64,000 nucleotides of DNA from Strix aluco (taxonomy: Eukaryota; Chordata; Aves; Strigiformes; Strigidae): NCBI RefSeq assembly GCF_031877795.1, contig NC_133931.1, positions 25,976,264 through 26,040,263 of the forward strand. The letters are read 5' to 3'. Numbering within the stretch: the first letter of the stretch is position 1; the number at the start of each line of letters is the position of its first letter. Positions 25,601 to 40,600 of the stretch are shown piece by piece. A program made the translations under genes and the position numbers. The notes under the pieces are model-generated. The model searched no databases. It saw only the letters and a list, made by a program, of their open reading frames with translations, and had not been told where the DNA came from.

Positions 25601-28600
25601 TTAGTCAGGAAACCAACTAAGTGAAGGTAACCTGTGATTGCTTTAGAAGTAACTGAAGACTCCCTCTCTCCTCTTGACCAGAGAATAAGCAACCAAACCC
25701 TAAGTGAGTTTAGGGCCACTCATGCCTTTATAAAGTCAAAACTTTTGCTGGATTCCCAGGAATCAGATGAACAAGTGATAAAGAGATCACTTTATAAACC
25801 CCATTTCATTCCCTGCTTCAGCAGCAAGAGCAGCACTATCAGCATTCAGAACAGACACTGCAGTAGCATTCACGGATATCTTCGTAACTCTACAGTTTAT
25901 TCAACCAATCTTTCTATCAGCTGTGGCTTAGACTGTCTATGGGGTGCTAACCCATCTGCAAGACTGAACCAAATAGACTTGTAACCTCATCAGTACCAAA
26001 CAGGCTGCACTGAATTGAATGACAGCCCGGTCCTCAACCCAGGCAGAGTTTTAGAACAACTGAGTTTATCCATTTTAAAATTTCATCTTTAAAGCTAGTG
26101 AAGAATGCCCTCTGGGGCAAGGCTTCACTACTTTTGTAATAATCTATTCAGGTGTTACAGTCTTAAACATTTATATATAGTTAAATGGCATTTAATGATT
26201 GGCAGAGAAGCAGCACAGCTAGATACTAATGTACTAGGAGGGACTAGCACAGTTAAAGAATAGTTTGAGGTAAGATTACAAGTGTGTAAGAAACAGACAA
26301 ACCAAAATTGATCGCTTTTAAAATTTATGAGTCTGTCTACATGTTGATTACAATTAGAAAAATAAGATCACCATTATAAGAAGATTTCTTTTAAAATTAA
26401 TTATTTATGTATTCAAACATTCATTTTTCTTTACTGTTACTTACATGACCATTAGCAATATCCAATAGATCTTTAACTCTACATCCTCTTACAGGTCCCA
26501 CTTCATTGCAGATTGAATCTTCAATAACCAGAAAACTGGCTTTGTAAGATGTGAGTATCTTATAAATATCCTCTGCTGACCTCTTTGAATAGATCTGATA
26601 AATCTATAAATTAAGAAAACATGTTCACGCAATGCAAAAATCAGTGATAAATTAAATACTTGGGGGGGGGGGCGGGGAACAACACCACCTAGTTGCAACA
26701 ACAAATTATATGTACACACCATGCTATAAAATGTTTGGGTTTGAAATGGTTCCCTGGACACCCAGCCTCATGAGCTGGAAGATGGGGAGGGGAAGCAGAA
26801 TGAGGTCATCACAATTAAAAAGGAAGTGGTCAGAGACCTGCTACACTGCTTGGATGCACACAAGTCTGTGGGACCAGATGGGTTACACCCAAGGGTGCTG
26901 AAAGAGTTGGCAGATGTGCTCACCAAGCTGCTGTCCATGATTTACCTGAAGTCATGGCTAACTGGGGAGGTCCCGTTGGACTAGAGGGTGGCAAATGTGA
27001 CACCCATCTATAAGAGAGGCAGAAAGGATGATCCAGGAAACTATAGACCTGTCAGTCTGATCTCAGTGCCAGGGAAGGTCATGGAGCAGGTCATCTCGAG
27101 TGCCATTAAAAGTCATATAATGGACAACCAGGGGATCAGGCCTAGGCAGCATGGGTTTATGAAAGGCAGGTCCTGCCTGACAAACCTGATCTCCTTCTAT
27201 GACAAGATGACCCCACTATTGGACGAGGGAAAAAGTGTGGATATTGTCTACCTGGATTTTTGAAAAACATTTGACACAGTTCCCCATAGAATTCTCATAG
27301 AAAAACTGGCTGCTCATGGCCTGGATGAGCGAACGGTCTGCTGGGTCAAGCACTGGCTGGATGGACGGTCCCAGAGAGTGGTGGTCAATGGAGCTAAACC
27401 CAGCTGGCAGCCGGTCACAAGTGGTGTTCCTCAGGGCTTGGTGTTGGGACCATTTCTGTTCAACATCTTTATTGATGATCTTGATAAGGACATAGAGTGT
27501 ATCATCAGTAAGTTCACAGATGACACCAAGTTAAGCGGGAGTGTTGATCTGCATGAGGATAGGGAGGCTCTACAGAGAGCCTTGGATAGATTGGATCAGT
27601 GGGCCAACGTTAACAGGATGACCTTCAACAAGGCCAAGTGCCAGGTCCTGCACTTGGGCCACAACAACCCCATACATCGCTACAGGCTTGGGGAGGTGTG
27701 GCTGGAGAGCTGTCTGGAAGAAAAGGATCTGGGAGTTCTAATTGACAAGCAGCTGAACATGAGCCAGCAGTGTGCCCAGGTGGCCAAGAAAGCCAACGGC
27801 ATCCTGGCTTGTATTAGAAATAGTGTGACCAGCAGAAGTAGGGAGGTGATAGTCCCCCTGTAGCACTGGTGAGGCCACACCTGGAGTATTGTGTCCAGTT
27901 TTGGGCACCTCAATATGAGAGAGATATCGAGGTGCTGGAGCGAGTGCAGAGGAGGGCAACGAAGCCGGTGAAGGGCCTGGAGAATAAGTCCTATGAGGAG
28001 CAATTGAAGGAGCTGGGACTGTTCGGTTTGAGGAAGAGAAGGCTGAGGGGAGACCTCATCACTCTCTACAGCTACCTGAAAGGACATTGTAGAGAGGTTG
28101 GTGCTGGTCTCTTCTCACAGGTGATTAGTGACAGAACAAGAGGGAATGGCTTTAAACTGCAACAGGGGAGGTTCAGACTGGACATTAGGAAAAAAATTTT
28201 CACAGAAAGAGTGGTCAGACAGTGGAATAGGCTGCCCAGGGAGGTGGTGGAGTCACCATCCCTGGATGTGTTTAAGGGTCATTTAGATGAGATGCTGGGG
28301 GATATGGTGTAGGGGAGAACTTTGTAGAGTAGGACTGATGGTTGGACTCAATGATCCCAAGGGTCTTTTCCAACCTGAATGATTCTGTGAAATCTCCAAA
28401 ATAGGTCAGGTAATGGCCAGACATTTGTCTCTGCTGATGGCATGTTCTCATCTTATATACTTCAAGTGGTCTGAAAAGTCTTCAGAAATATTTTGATATT
28501 TGTTTCAGTCCAGAGTGAACCACTAATAATCTACTTGATACTCCCTTCCTTGTTTGCTGGACTCCTACGTTCTTTTTCCTTCCAATATATTTGACTTCTT

Positions 28601-31600
28601 TTTTCTCACTACATTTGGGTGAAGAGGAAGACAGTTCCTGTGAGATGCTTTCCAAGACAAGTATCTTGCTAGAAATTTCCATTTGCCTACTGTAATCCCG
28701 GCGTGTTCAAATAAAGACTAAGAACTAATGTAGACTAGCAATTTTGATTTCTTTGCTAAGCAGTCACTGGGCAAGTCTGTTCTGCTTTGTGATCTTCTCT
28801 GTGACAAAATACGCAGAATAAAATTTGCAGACAATCATTCAGAAATTACAGCCTGCCTAAAACTCAATATGGTCACACTGCTCAGTAACGAATCTTGTTC
28901 ATGAGCTTATAAATTATGTATTGGTTTTATCTTGTTAACTTTCTTTACAAGACATCATGCTCTGTTCTCACCTTACACTGTAAACACTTTGAAGAAAAGG
29001 CAGTAATTGGAATGCTGCTCGCATGTATTGGGAGTGGCACCAAACAAATAATTTGCATTGCCAGGTGGCCTGGGCAGCACAGAAGGGCAATGCAAATATG
29101 TGTCATGAGGAATGTTACAAGGTCATCTTCTCTGGAGCATTAACATTTACAGTACTCCCACTCATCTCAGACAGGCACTTCAGTCTTACATGATGGAACA
29201 GTCTATAAATCACTGTTAATACACACACATTTATGGAATTGGATACTCACATTTTCATTTCTTTTTATAAGATCATCATCATTATATAAAGGCAAGCTCG
29301 ACACCATCCATCCGGTACAAAGCTTAATCACACCCATTAACTGTGGGCTGCCTGCAAACACAGCAGCCACGGGAGCCTGTCGTCTGCAAAAGCAACATCA
29401 ACATACGCGTCTGAGTACAGGATGTATTTCTCCAAACAATGTTTTTAATTTTACACACTGTGTGCGTCTTTTAAGGTGCTATGGTATGAATTGGAGTAAA
29501 TGAAGATATCATTGGGGGGCTAATTACACCGGTGTTAATGCTGCAGGGGCAGTAGCTTCTTTGATGGGAAAAGCCCAGACCTGCAGCAATACGGAGTCTG
29601 CAAGGAAGGTCTCCTGCTGGGGCAAGGGCTGATGGCCCTTCTCCTCCCCTCCTTGCCATCCCTGGAGCACCATTCAGAGTGATCTCAGAATGGATCAAGC
29701 TACTGCTTTTCTGAACAGTTGCTGACTTGTGACAAAACAAGCTTGGGAGGGAGGGTAGGTAGAAGGAGAAACAACATGATATTATCTTGTAAGGGAAAGA
29801 TTTGTGATTATTTTAATTTGATCTTTAGGACCATGTATTTCATCATCTATGAGTAAACAATGTCATGATACAGAATAATATCTACAGTAATTATGTTTCT
29901 AGGTTTGGTTTCATCTTTTGACTATTTGTATTCCTGCATTAGTGAAAGGAAACAGTCATTGTCACATTTTACTGGACTTTGGGCAACTCTTCCTGCAGAG
30001 AAAATTCAAAATAAATTTATATTATCAGAGAAAATTTTAAGAAAATATACTGTAATAATGACATCCAATTAAAATTCCAGTATGGGTATCTAAGTATATC
30101 CTTAAGAAAAAAAAGTCTTTATTTTCATTAAAAATATGAACAGCTGCTACAAATAAGGGCAGTCAAATTGCTCTTAGCTGAGTGAATCCCAATGCAATTC
30201 ACCATGATTAATTATGTACTTGAAGTGTAATATATGCAGACTAATGTAAAAGCCATTAGGTACTTGGCATTATTCCACTTGCTGCCTGGAAAAGCTACAG
30301 CAGTGACAAACAACATACACTACTATCAACAGAAAGAAGAAATTGGCTGGAACACCATAATTACTAGCCTTGTCTTTTCTGAAGATGAACAGGTTGACAT
30401 TAAAACTACATAAATACAGAAAATAATATTCTAAAAAACCATAGTTAAAGGTAAGTAAGTTATCTGAACACAGGGGATCTAATTTTCAGATAAGTGCACG
30501 TTCCTAATGACATAGTTCAAAGTCAGATTGAATGAGTCCAGAATCCAGTTCTAAAACTTTCAGTGAGAAGAAAAACATATATGTGAAAATAACCTGACTC
30601 TGTATTAGCTACCTATATGTCTCGGTATGAACTACATAACATAGCTCAGTATTTGCTATTCCCTGCCTAGACAGACCTTTCAGTCTTCTGGTCAAAGGGA
30701 AAGTTTTAATTGTACATGTTACACTGCACATATCTTGACTGAAGTCTCTACATCATCACACTCAGGCTCATTTTACTGGCTCATGTACACAAAAATTTCA
30801 GTGTTTCTGTCCCCCACTGGCATTACAATCAACATGAATCCTCTAATCTACTGAAAAGCTAGCATGCAAAGAACCAAGTACTAAGATGCCCACCTTTATT
30901 TGGAAATTAGGTCTAGTAATGATATTAAACATGATTTGCTTGCCTGTTTCAGGATTTTCTCCTCTTGTAATCAATGATATATTCCTGTTTCTTTCTACGG
31001 GAATATTACCAAACTTAAAATACACATTTCTCCTCCCATACATCATGGAACGACTTAGCAAGGGAAAACTCAGATTAATAGAGGTAGCTTCACAAAATGC
31101 TGAGATAAAAATACCCTGACATAAACCAGTAAAACAGAAATGTAGGCCTTCACACTTACTTTATCCATGTCATAAGTTCTACTGTATCAGGATCATAGAA
31201 TTCCTGTAGTTCTGAAAGCTCTGTCATTATCCTAGGGAAAAACTGAAGGAAATGTATTTTTGGTTACTTACAGTTAAAAAACCCAGAATTATAGAACATC
31301 TCACTATATTCAGGCATTAAGAAACACAACAGAAACAGGTTTCATCTGAGTTTTCCCTCCTGATTGGTATTTTTGTTTGAATATTTTGCAAAACACAGTT
31401 TATACTTACCTGACAGCAGACCTTCTCCAAAATAAGTCCCCTCTCTCTATTTTATTAGAATACTTATAATAAAAAATTTTTTTTAAACCCACAGAAACCT
31501 ACCTACATGGCAACAACAGTCATCAACTTTAACTGGCCTTAAATGCATCAGAACCATAGTTCAGATTTTCATATGCAAAGGCATATAAATAAGGCACTGA

Positions 31601-34600
31601 AGAAGCTGATAAATCTCTCATGGTAATCCTGCTTGAGTTGGAGGGATTGGACTGTTGTGACTTAATGGAAAGGTGCTATGCAAGTGGGACAGGAGAGAAG
31701 ACATTTCCAAGAAAAGCATTGTGGGTAATCTGCCCTGGACTTTCCTCTGACTTTTACTTCAATCACTGCAGTGAAGGAAAGTATGCTATATTGTATGAAG
31801 TAGGATATTTCAGTTTATGCTCTTCAAACATACATTTTGGGAAAAGGAGGGATTCTGGGACGTCAGACAGAATGGCTCCTCCAGACCAGCCCAGACTGCA
31901 AGCCTGCACCATGGCTTCCCTATCCTGTCAGGTTTGAGGGGTGAAGGAACAACAGGGCCTTTATTAAGATGGTAGATTTTGTTAGTCCTTTAGCCATTTT
32001 GCGTGTTTATCTGAAGGCATGGCTAGAAGCTGGCCAGCCTTGAGGGGCTGGAGCATGTTCATGCTGTTGTAAATGCTAAGTGAAAGCAACCAGACGCCAG
32101 TTCTTTTTGAAAAGGATAAAGTTTATAGGTTATGCCCGACTAAACAGACAACTAACTTTGGGACAGCCATAGTGGACAGACAGTTGGAAGTGGAAGCCTG
32201 CTTTTAACTGAGGAGTTTTCACCCCATTACCTGGACAATTCAGCTGTCAAGTGATAGCAGTCTACATGTTAGGGTACACAAGAACAACTGCCATGTTTGC
32301 ATCAGGGCTGAAAGCTGTAGCAGTGCTGTTATACACCTACCTGAACTGTCCCCAGGACAACAGATGGACACAGAAGAGGAACTGCTACTGTCACCCCAAG
32401 GAGAACCAGCTTCACTTATCAATCAGAGCCCTTAGAAGAATCTAGTTAGATGAGGGACTTCGCCAGACTGAGCCAGAAGGCAGCCAAGCGGAAAGATGCT
32501 GAGCTGTACACTCAGACATTTATAGCCACGGTAACAGATTAAGAGTCCCAAGGCATTTGCACAGTCCCATTACTATTAATCAAAGTTTCCAAGATCAGGG
32601 ATGTTATGAACCAAAAGAGCAAACTGTTCACCACTGCTTAAAACCAAAAGCTGGATCTGCAATGGATGAAGCCCTCTAGAGTCCAAACCCCCACACTGCT
32701 TTTATTAAAAAGTAATCTGAAAAGATTTGGTCAACTCAACTAGTTTCCTCTATTGTAACAGATTTCGTAACTCTTTTGAGCACCTGTAGCTTTTTTTCAG
32801 GAGAATATATCTATTGCTCCAGCAGAAATGTGTAGAGCCAGATTACACTGCGACCAAAATTTCTATCATAAGACAGGTGTTACAAGATCTGTTAAAATAC
32901 CATTGGTCAAGACTGGCTTTTCTATTTGAATTCTTATAAAACTATTCAAACTAATTATTTTGAAGCTATGTCAGTATAGCAGAGGGTTACACTTTATGGG
33001 ATACTTCCCATATTTTTTGCATTTCCAGAAGTTTAAAAAATAATTTTCAAGTACTCTTTCTCCAGTCTGCCTGTGACTTGCAATAAAGAACTAAGTATTT
33101 TAAACATGGAAACATCTGTAGCTACAATCCCTGTACTGTAGTATATGCATACCTCTACACAGTGCTCTGCACGAAGGATTTAACTCCATTAGAATGTGAT
33201 GGAAGCTTTGAGCAAACAGATTATTTGCGTAAGCCTCCCATAATTTTACTTCCATCTAACCTCACTCCCTCTTACTAAAACCAAGACTGGGGCAACAGTT
33301 TTCAATTTCCTGAGTTTTTATTTGGCAGTATTTTCTTTGTTGAGTCAGTTTATATATCCAAAGCATAATAGCTGAATATAACAAAGTCTTCATTTAAATT
33401 TAAATATTTCTTAATTACAATAAGCAATTGTTAACAAATTAAATTGGCAAACACCTCATCCTGAAAAATGTAAACAGTTTTGTTTAAAAAAAAAATATCA
33501 AAAAACCCCCCATATTTTCAGTGGATGACAGCTTTTATTTCATCATCTATATTTCATTTCACCAAGTACAATTCATTATATTTGCTCATCATTTTGACTC
33601 ATATTGTTCCTACATACAAAATAAAAACCACAAAGGTACTTTTCTTACCTCTTTCCACAAGCTGAATCCAATTATTGTGGGAACTGCCATACTCAGAATA
33701 AGAGCCTAGAAAATATAAGAATACAATTCTTCTTCTTAGAAGAAATGGCATACGCACCATTCTCTGTTCTCCAACCTTGGACCATCTGTTGATTCTGCTC
33801 ATATAGTAGGCTACATTTATGCCTGAAACCTTAGAGTGACAGTAGGTGAAACGTTGTGGTTTTCTACCAGGCAAAAAACTCTCTGCAAACAAGATTTTGC
33901 CTAATTTAGCATGGAAGAACTTATTTGACCCATGATTACTTTACCATCAATATTAGGGATGGTTAATTGCTACTGAAATAACAATGATGCAATGTGCACA
34001 TGATGTAGGGAACAGAAGTAAACACCTCACATACAAATGCAATGAGATAATCTGAGAAAGAAAAAAAGTACAAAACAAACATATCAAACCTCTGATCTTG
34101 TTGATGCTTTGTTCAGATAACAATACTGACATGCAAAACCCAGAAACCCATTCTTCAGCACACCATCATTCTAGCTGGTATAATTTTTGCTTTGCAAAAA
34201 GGAGAAAATAGCTCATGTGGTACAGGAAACATTTGGTGAGGAATGCACACATGGCATTCTCTTGATAATAAGCTATTGACATATCTACTGTGTTAATATT
34301 AAAAAAGCAGGTCTATATAGCAGAAAGCATGAGGTATATAAAAGAATGTGTTTACCATGTACATGAACATATTGCTACTCCTTGATTGGAAGAACACTAT
34401 CAATGTTTCTGATGTAACAGTGTATGGCATTTTCACAAGTGACATAGTCAATCTCTGTTTAAGTATAAAATATTTATTCCTATAAGCCTCTCAAAATTAA
34501 GGTAAATAATATTCTATCCTTATTCTATTAATAAAACAAATGCACAAGGCTGCTAAAAATTGCACAAAGCAATTTATTTTTTTTTTTTTATTAAGAATAA

Positions 34601-37600
34601 AGCTAGGGTTGGAGTGGGGGAGTTGTTTGCACTGTAGCACAAGCTCATCTTCAATCTCAACACTTCTCTATAATGGCCACACATGAACAAATCTTATGCA
34701 GAGTAATTCCACTTACCATTTCTTATGAAGCAGCTTTACTCTCAGCAATTAAATACACCTAACTACCACATTTTAGCGCCATTCCTAGTGAAACAAGGCT
34801 TATACTGATGCTTGCCTGCATGTCTGTACTTTTTCTTCTGCACTTCTAAAAAGAACATGACCTTCTTGGCCAGTCTCAACTAAATATGACAGACAGCCTG
34901 AGGTCTCAAAGATTTGTTAGAAGAAATGAAACAGATGAATGAAAGATACAGAGATGAAGACAGCTCTGCTTCTTATGAGGAAAGGCTGTATAGTGTGAAC
35001 ACAACTTTATCACCAGGTACCAGAGGACATATGAAAGCATAATATTAAGAACAAAAGACATAAAAAAAGCAGACTATATGAGATCTACTGCTCACAGAAC
35101 TACATGCTCTTTTAATGGGTTCTTCTATAGGTCTTAGGTAATTGCTGTTTGAAAAGTTATATGCTTGCTAGCTGTAATTCCCAAGATATCAGCAACAGCA
35201 ACTCACCAGCAGTATTGGGTGCACAGCTTTCAGTCGAAGCCACTTGAAAAGCGTCATCCAAAGTTCAGGAGAACACACACCAAATGCAGCAAGCATGCAA
35301 ACATAAGGTGTCCATAGATATTTCATTCTGAAAAACATTTCAATAACTTAGCTGGCACTCTGTGCATGCCTCTGTATTTATAAAAATGCTATTTATAACA
35401 AAATCTGAATGTTTTTCGTATGTCAAATACAGTCTGGATGTTCAAGCAATCTGAGATCAAATTTGATGGCACTGAAGGGTAAACCAAGGAAATCTCTAGC
35501 AGAAGAGCAGGCACCTGATTATCTGTTGCAAGATGTAGGAGCAAGATCCAAGGTAAAAGATGACAAAATCCTTCACAGAGTTCAGGGGAGGATGAAAGAA
35601 AAACAAAGAGACTAGTAAAGTCACTTGGCTGTTGCGGTTTTCCAGCCAAGCAAGGATAAAAAGCAGCTATTCAGCAAAGCTGTACAGACACTGTACTATA
35701 AGGAAGTTCCTGAAGAAAGGAAAGGAAAATACTTAATAAACAATTTACAATTTGCTGGTATTGTCTGTCTCTTAAGGATAGACTAGTCAAGTTAAAACAA
35801 CTACATAGTAACGCAACAGTCTGCTCACTTTAAGAATTTGTGAACGTTCAGATTTTAGGACGATAAGTGTACTACAAACACAGGTCTGCCACCTTCAAGA
35901 TGATTTAGCTGAGACACAAGATTAGAACAGTAACGCCTTCTGCACATTAGCTTCTGTAGCTTTAAGGACTAACACAATACCTTTGAAAATACTTTTGCTA
36001 CTGCTTTAACATGTCAAGCTAAGGTATACTTCATGTTAGCCTAGACACCAGAAGATGGACAAGAAATCTTCCACATCCCAATATTCCAGAACATACACTG
36101 TGCATCAAAACACTACACAAGGTCTGCTACAATACAGTATTAAAAGAATTACAGACAGTTCTATGCTTAAATACCATAAAGAAAGTGATTAAAACTTGCT
36201 TCAGTTAGTGTCTTAGATCTTGGCTGCATTAAAGCTTGGAAAACACATAAAAGAGACCAAGCACATAAAAGAGACCAAGCACAATTCACCATATACCTGT
36301 ATCCAATTAATAGTCAAAATAATCTTTGTTCTCTCCCCTACTAACTAGTACCACTATACACCAAACACATTTCTGCAAAGGGGTAAATTTCAAAGGGATG
36401 AATGGTGTATCACATCTAGTTAGAAACTCTCTGTTGGTTTCAAAAGAGATACATCAAAATCAGACTTACCCTTCCAAACACATCGCTAGACAACCAAGTA
36501 AAATTGTGTGAATTACATGATAAACTATTTCTGGCCTCTCTCCAATTCGACCATCCTCAAGTTTAACTGTCTCTTTCAGTGGTTCACCACTGCAGTTGGA
36601 GAAAATGAGACATCACTTAATTCAGACATTATCTCAGGCAAAGGTGCCAATAAAATAATTTTATGACTATTAAGTCAGCAGTACACTGAGATCATTCTGT
36701 GTCATATCATGCAATATTGTCGCACTGCTTATTTGTTTTTTGTACTTCATCAATGATCCATCAGTACTCACTGTCCCTTGTTTTAGACTGTAACCTCTCT
36801 GTGGCAATGGCTGTGTATTAATACAACGGGAACACTGCCTATGACCGTAAATCCTATTTTAAGATAATTCAGCACCAAGAGACAGTCTAATTTAAGAGCA
36901 TGCACACTCCACAAACATTTAGATGAAGCATGGTGTACACGCATTCTAAGGTTCTCCATACCATTAGCTTCGTGAAGAATTATGGTCTGTAGGATGATAA
37001 TTGTGTATGGAATGTGTATACCATTTTACGACAAAGTAAGATAAAACCAGTTTTTAGTCACGTTATTATAAATTCTAGTAATATATTATAAATAAACATA
37101 ATAACAAAAATCTTACAACAAATGTTCTTCTGCAAACAAGATAGCAAAGTATGCAATGGATAGTTTATTCTACCATGGTGTGATTTCAGGCTACAGTTTT
37201 ATAATAAGCTTCCTCACAACAAATGGAAAAATATTTGAGATTTTTTTTTTAATATATTTTGAAGCAGTTAATAATGAGGGGGGAGAAGGTTTATTTTAAG
37301 CTTTTCCTTAAAAAGCTGTTGGACATACTGGAGTCACTGCTCATTACAAAGTAATAAATAGCTCTTTCAACCACTACGAAAAAATTGGAAGTTTGTTTCA
37401 TTGTTTTGAATATACTATCACACATCCAACCTGACAAACATTTTCATTTATAGCAGTATAATCTATCTATTATAAGTCTTGGTCCTTGAAAAAAAAAAAA
37501 ATCTATTGACTTTTGCTGCAGACAAGTAAGAAATTTGCCTTAATACCTGAGCAGTTACACCATTCATCTTCTACCAGGAAGAGATAATTTCCTAGTCATT

Positions 37601-40600
37601 GAGTTTCCAAGACAAGTTACTAGGATCTAGTGTTGCTATTCTTAGTCTGTAAACAGACAGCTCCACTACCCCTTCTCTCAAGGGAACTGTGAATCACTGT
37701 GAAACTAAAGAGAATTGAGTCAGTTTTACTTCAGCTCTGTTCTGAGCAGCAAAGGCTGACAGATCTTATCACAGTAAACCAGAGTTTAAAAAAAACAAAC
37801 AGTGAAGCATTAGCAATCTGAAATCCTCTCAACTCCACCCATCTCATCCTTCACAGTACTAAACTTGAAAAAAAAAAAACCCAAACCTAAACCAGAGAAA
37901 AAAATTCTCTAGCAACAATCAGTTAACTTTAGTGTTGGAAAGGGAAAACAGACAAAAACCATCTTTCTCCCTGTCAATGGGAAGAGACATAAACATATCA
38001 CAAAACATTAGCCAGAGCTCTGCAGGAATTGCACCTGTGGCAAAACAAACCAATGACACCTCCCTGTCCTGACTGGAGGGACGCTCAGGAAGCTCCTCAC
38101 TAAAGGACTTTCTTTAGGAGCCTCTGGTTGGCCTTTCTACTGGTGCTCACACCCTGACAAGCTCAATCGTGCAAACTCTGGAGTAACAAACACGATGACC
38201 ATTCATTTAGATATCCATGAACCTCTTATTTTTAACTTATTTTTCAGTATAAGTAAGTTACTTACCAAATTCTCCTAAAAATGACCTGAGTTACAGAAAA
38301 AAGGCAGATAATTAATACTAAAATATAGAAAGGCAACAGTGATGACTGTGTTAGTCGCAAAAAAAAGTCTTGGGAAGGCGCCTGAAGAGATTCTTGACAA
38401 AGGAGCCAATTCATTGTAAAATTCCTAGTAAGGCAAAAACATCCCATTAAAAACAATAACAATACCCCACAGATTAGAAAAAAAAAATCCAGCACACAAC
38501 CAATCACAGTTTAACCTCTTCATGTTATAGGAAACTGTTTGAAATTCCCCTTTGAAAAGTTATCTTTTTATCATTTGAAACTGCTTTGCAAGTACTCTTT
38601 AGAGTAACTGTCAAAAGCCTATCTTCCAAAAAAGAATCTGTGATTTGAAGACACCAGACTACAATTCTTTTACATCACAAAAACCCAACCTCCCATAACT
38701 CCATTATGGGGACCACAAAGCGCTTCCTTGTCACAGTGGATTAAGATTTTAGAGATATTGATGCAAGAAGGTATGCTTGTCCTCATTCCAAACAGGGAGA
38801 TGAAGAAGGGAAAGTGGCCATCTGAGATCACAAACAAGCCCGAGGCACTGCCAAAAATAGAATCCTTAATGCTGAAATTCTAGTTCTGTAGCCGAACCCA
38901 CTTGATCATTCTTCTTTCTCAATTAATGAGCAGAAAAATTATATGCCCTGCCAAGAAGCACTATCAATGTGTATTCTCAACTGGAATTGGTGCAGCATGT
39001 GATGCCGTGAATGCATTCTTGTCTCATTTTGTTTCGCTTTCCTCCCTCTTTTCTTTTTCTTTTCCCCCAAGGGAAGACTAGAGAACTGAACCACTTTCAA
39101 TTAGACAGAATCAGTTTAAAGATTAACAGCTGGGCATGTCCAAACTGGGCTTAAGAAACAGTTCTTGAAGCTCTTGTGCTGCAAACCATAATTCCAACCC
39201 ACAGTTACACAATTTTCTAGGCGCAGCTGCACCCAGTTTGTCTCAATCATTGGCTTCATTGCAGAGTTTGACAGCCTGGAAAGTAACATGTAGCAAGTCC
39301 CCGGGGGAAAAAAATAAAATCCATAATACCTGGTAGCTGATTAAACTGAAATCCTGACCAGAAGCAGTCCCTTCTTTTCTTGCAAAACACTTAAGAATGT
39401 GCATGTATGTGTGTTAAACAATGCATCTCAGTCCACGTCATAACATCCTGTCTTCCAAAAATTCCCCAATGATTTCAATTCTGTGTGATGTCATTTTCCA
39501 CTTCTTCCCCTGCAACGCTGTGAAGTAGTTTTGTAAGAGAGATGCAGTTCCCAGGAGAGTCCCAATTCCTGCACAGAATTGCAAGTCTTGGCTTGGGTCC
39601 AGGAGGTGTCTCAGTCCTTACCAATACTCCATTTGAAGTTTTCCAGAAAATCTGTAGCCATGACATCATCTTCTTGTACACCAACATTTACAGATGCAAA
39701 CAGTTTCTCTTAGAATCACAGTAATTGTCTCTGACTTTTAAGTTGTCCCTTGTCCTAATTTCTTCAAAAACACACCGGGCTTTTTCTGGGGGTGTTATTC
39801 TTACAAAACTAAAAATAAAACCCCGCAACACAACCCTGTTTTAAGATAGTATCGATAGTTCATGACTCTTTTCAGAGCCCTTTCTTTTCCAGGCTATAAA
39901 AAGTTAGTACCACCACCTTTCCCCTATTATCTTTGCTTTCAAGTCTGATTAGAAACACTAGGCAGGGTACAGAAAGTTTTTGCTCTTCAACATCAAAAGA
40001 AAACAAAAATATATTAAATACTTTCACCCCAAGGCATGAAAAATATTGAGGTGCCTCAGAAACCTCAAAATCCTGAGTAAATTCTGTATATGCACTTTTT
40101 TTAATTCAATCTTAAAACCAGGAGACAAATATAAAATGTTTCCCTAACTCCTCTATAAAGTTCTCACAAGCCACTGAAATTTTACATTTCTCAGAGCAGT
40201 TTCAGAAGTTCGGATATCTTAGAAGGTGTAAAGAATTTTAAAACTTACTTAGTTGTGTTTAAGCCAAGTTTTACTTCAATGAACTTCAGCAAATGCTCAT
40301 TTTCTTTATGAGGAACAAACATCTGAAAATTAATTTAGTAGAGAAAAATCAAGTGCTGGAAGCAGCTTTCACGTAGTCACTCCATTCAGACTACAATATG
40401 GCAGGGAACAATCAACTATTCAAGATTTAGTTAAAACTAACAAATTGGATTAAGTGTGCCAATTAAGGTACCAGTATAGTATTGTAAATCTTCACTTAAA
40501 TAAATCTATTTTTAGTGTTTCCTTGAGAATATTATTCCCTTCATTCCATTCATGTACCCCAAGAGGAGGGCAAGTGAAAAGCTGTCAGTAAGTTGTCAAA

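Noticed and set aside
27378..27863. 161-codon reverse-transcriptase-like frame as an active gene
   Set aside because: Part of CR1 copy 4, which has two in-frame stops and a frameshift and sits in an intron.
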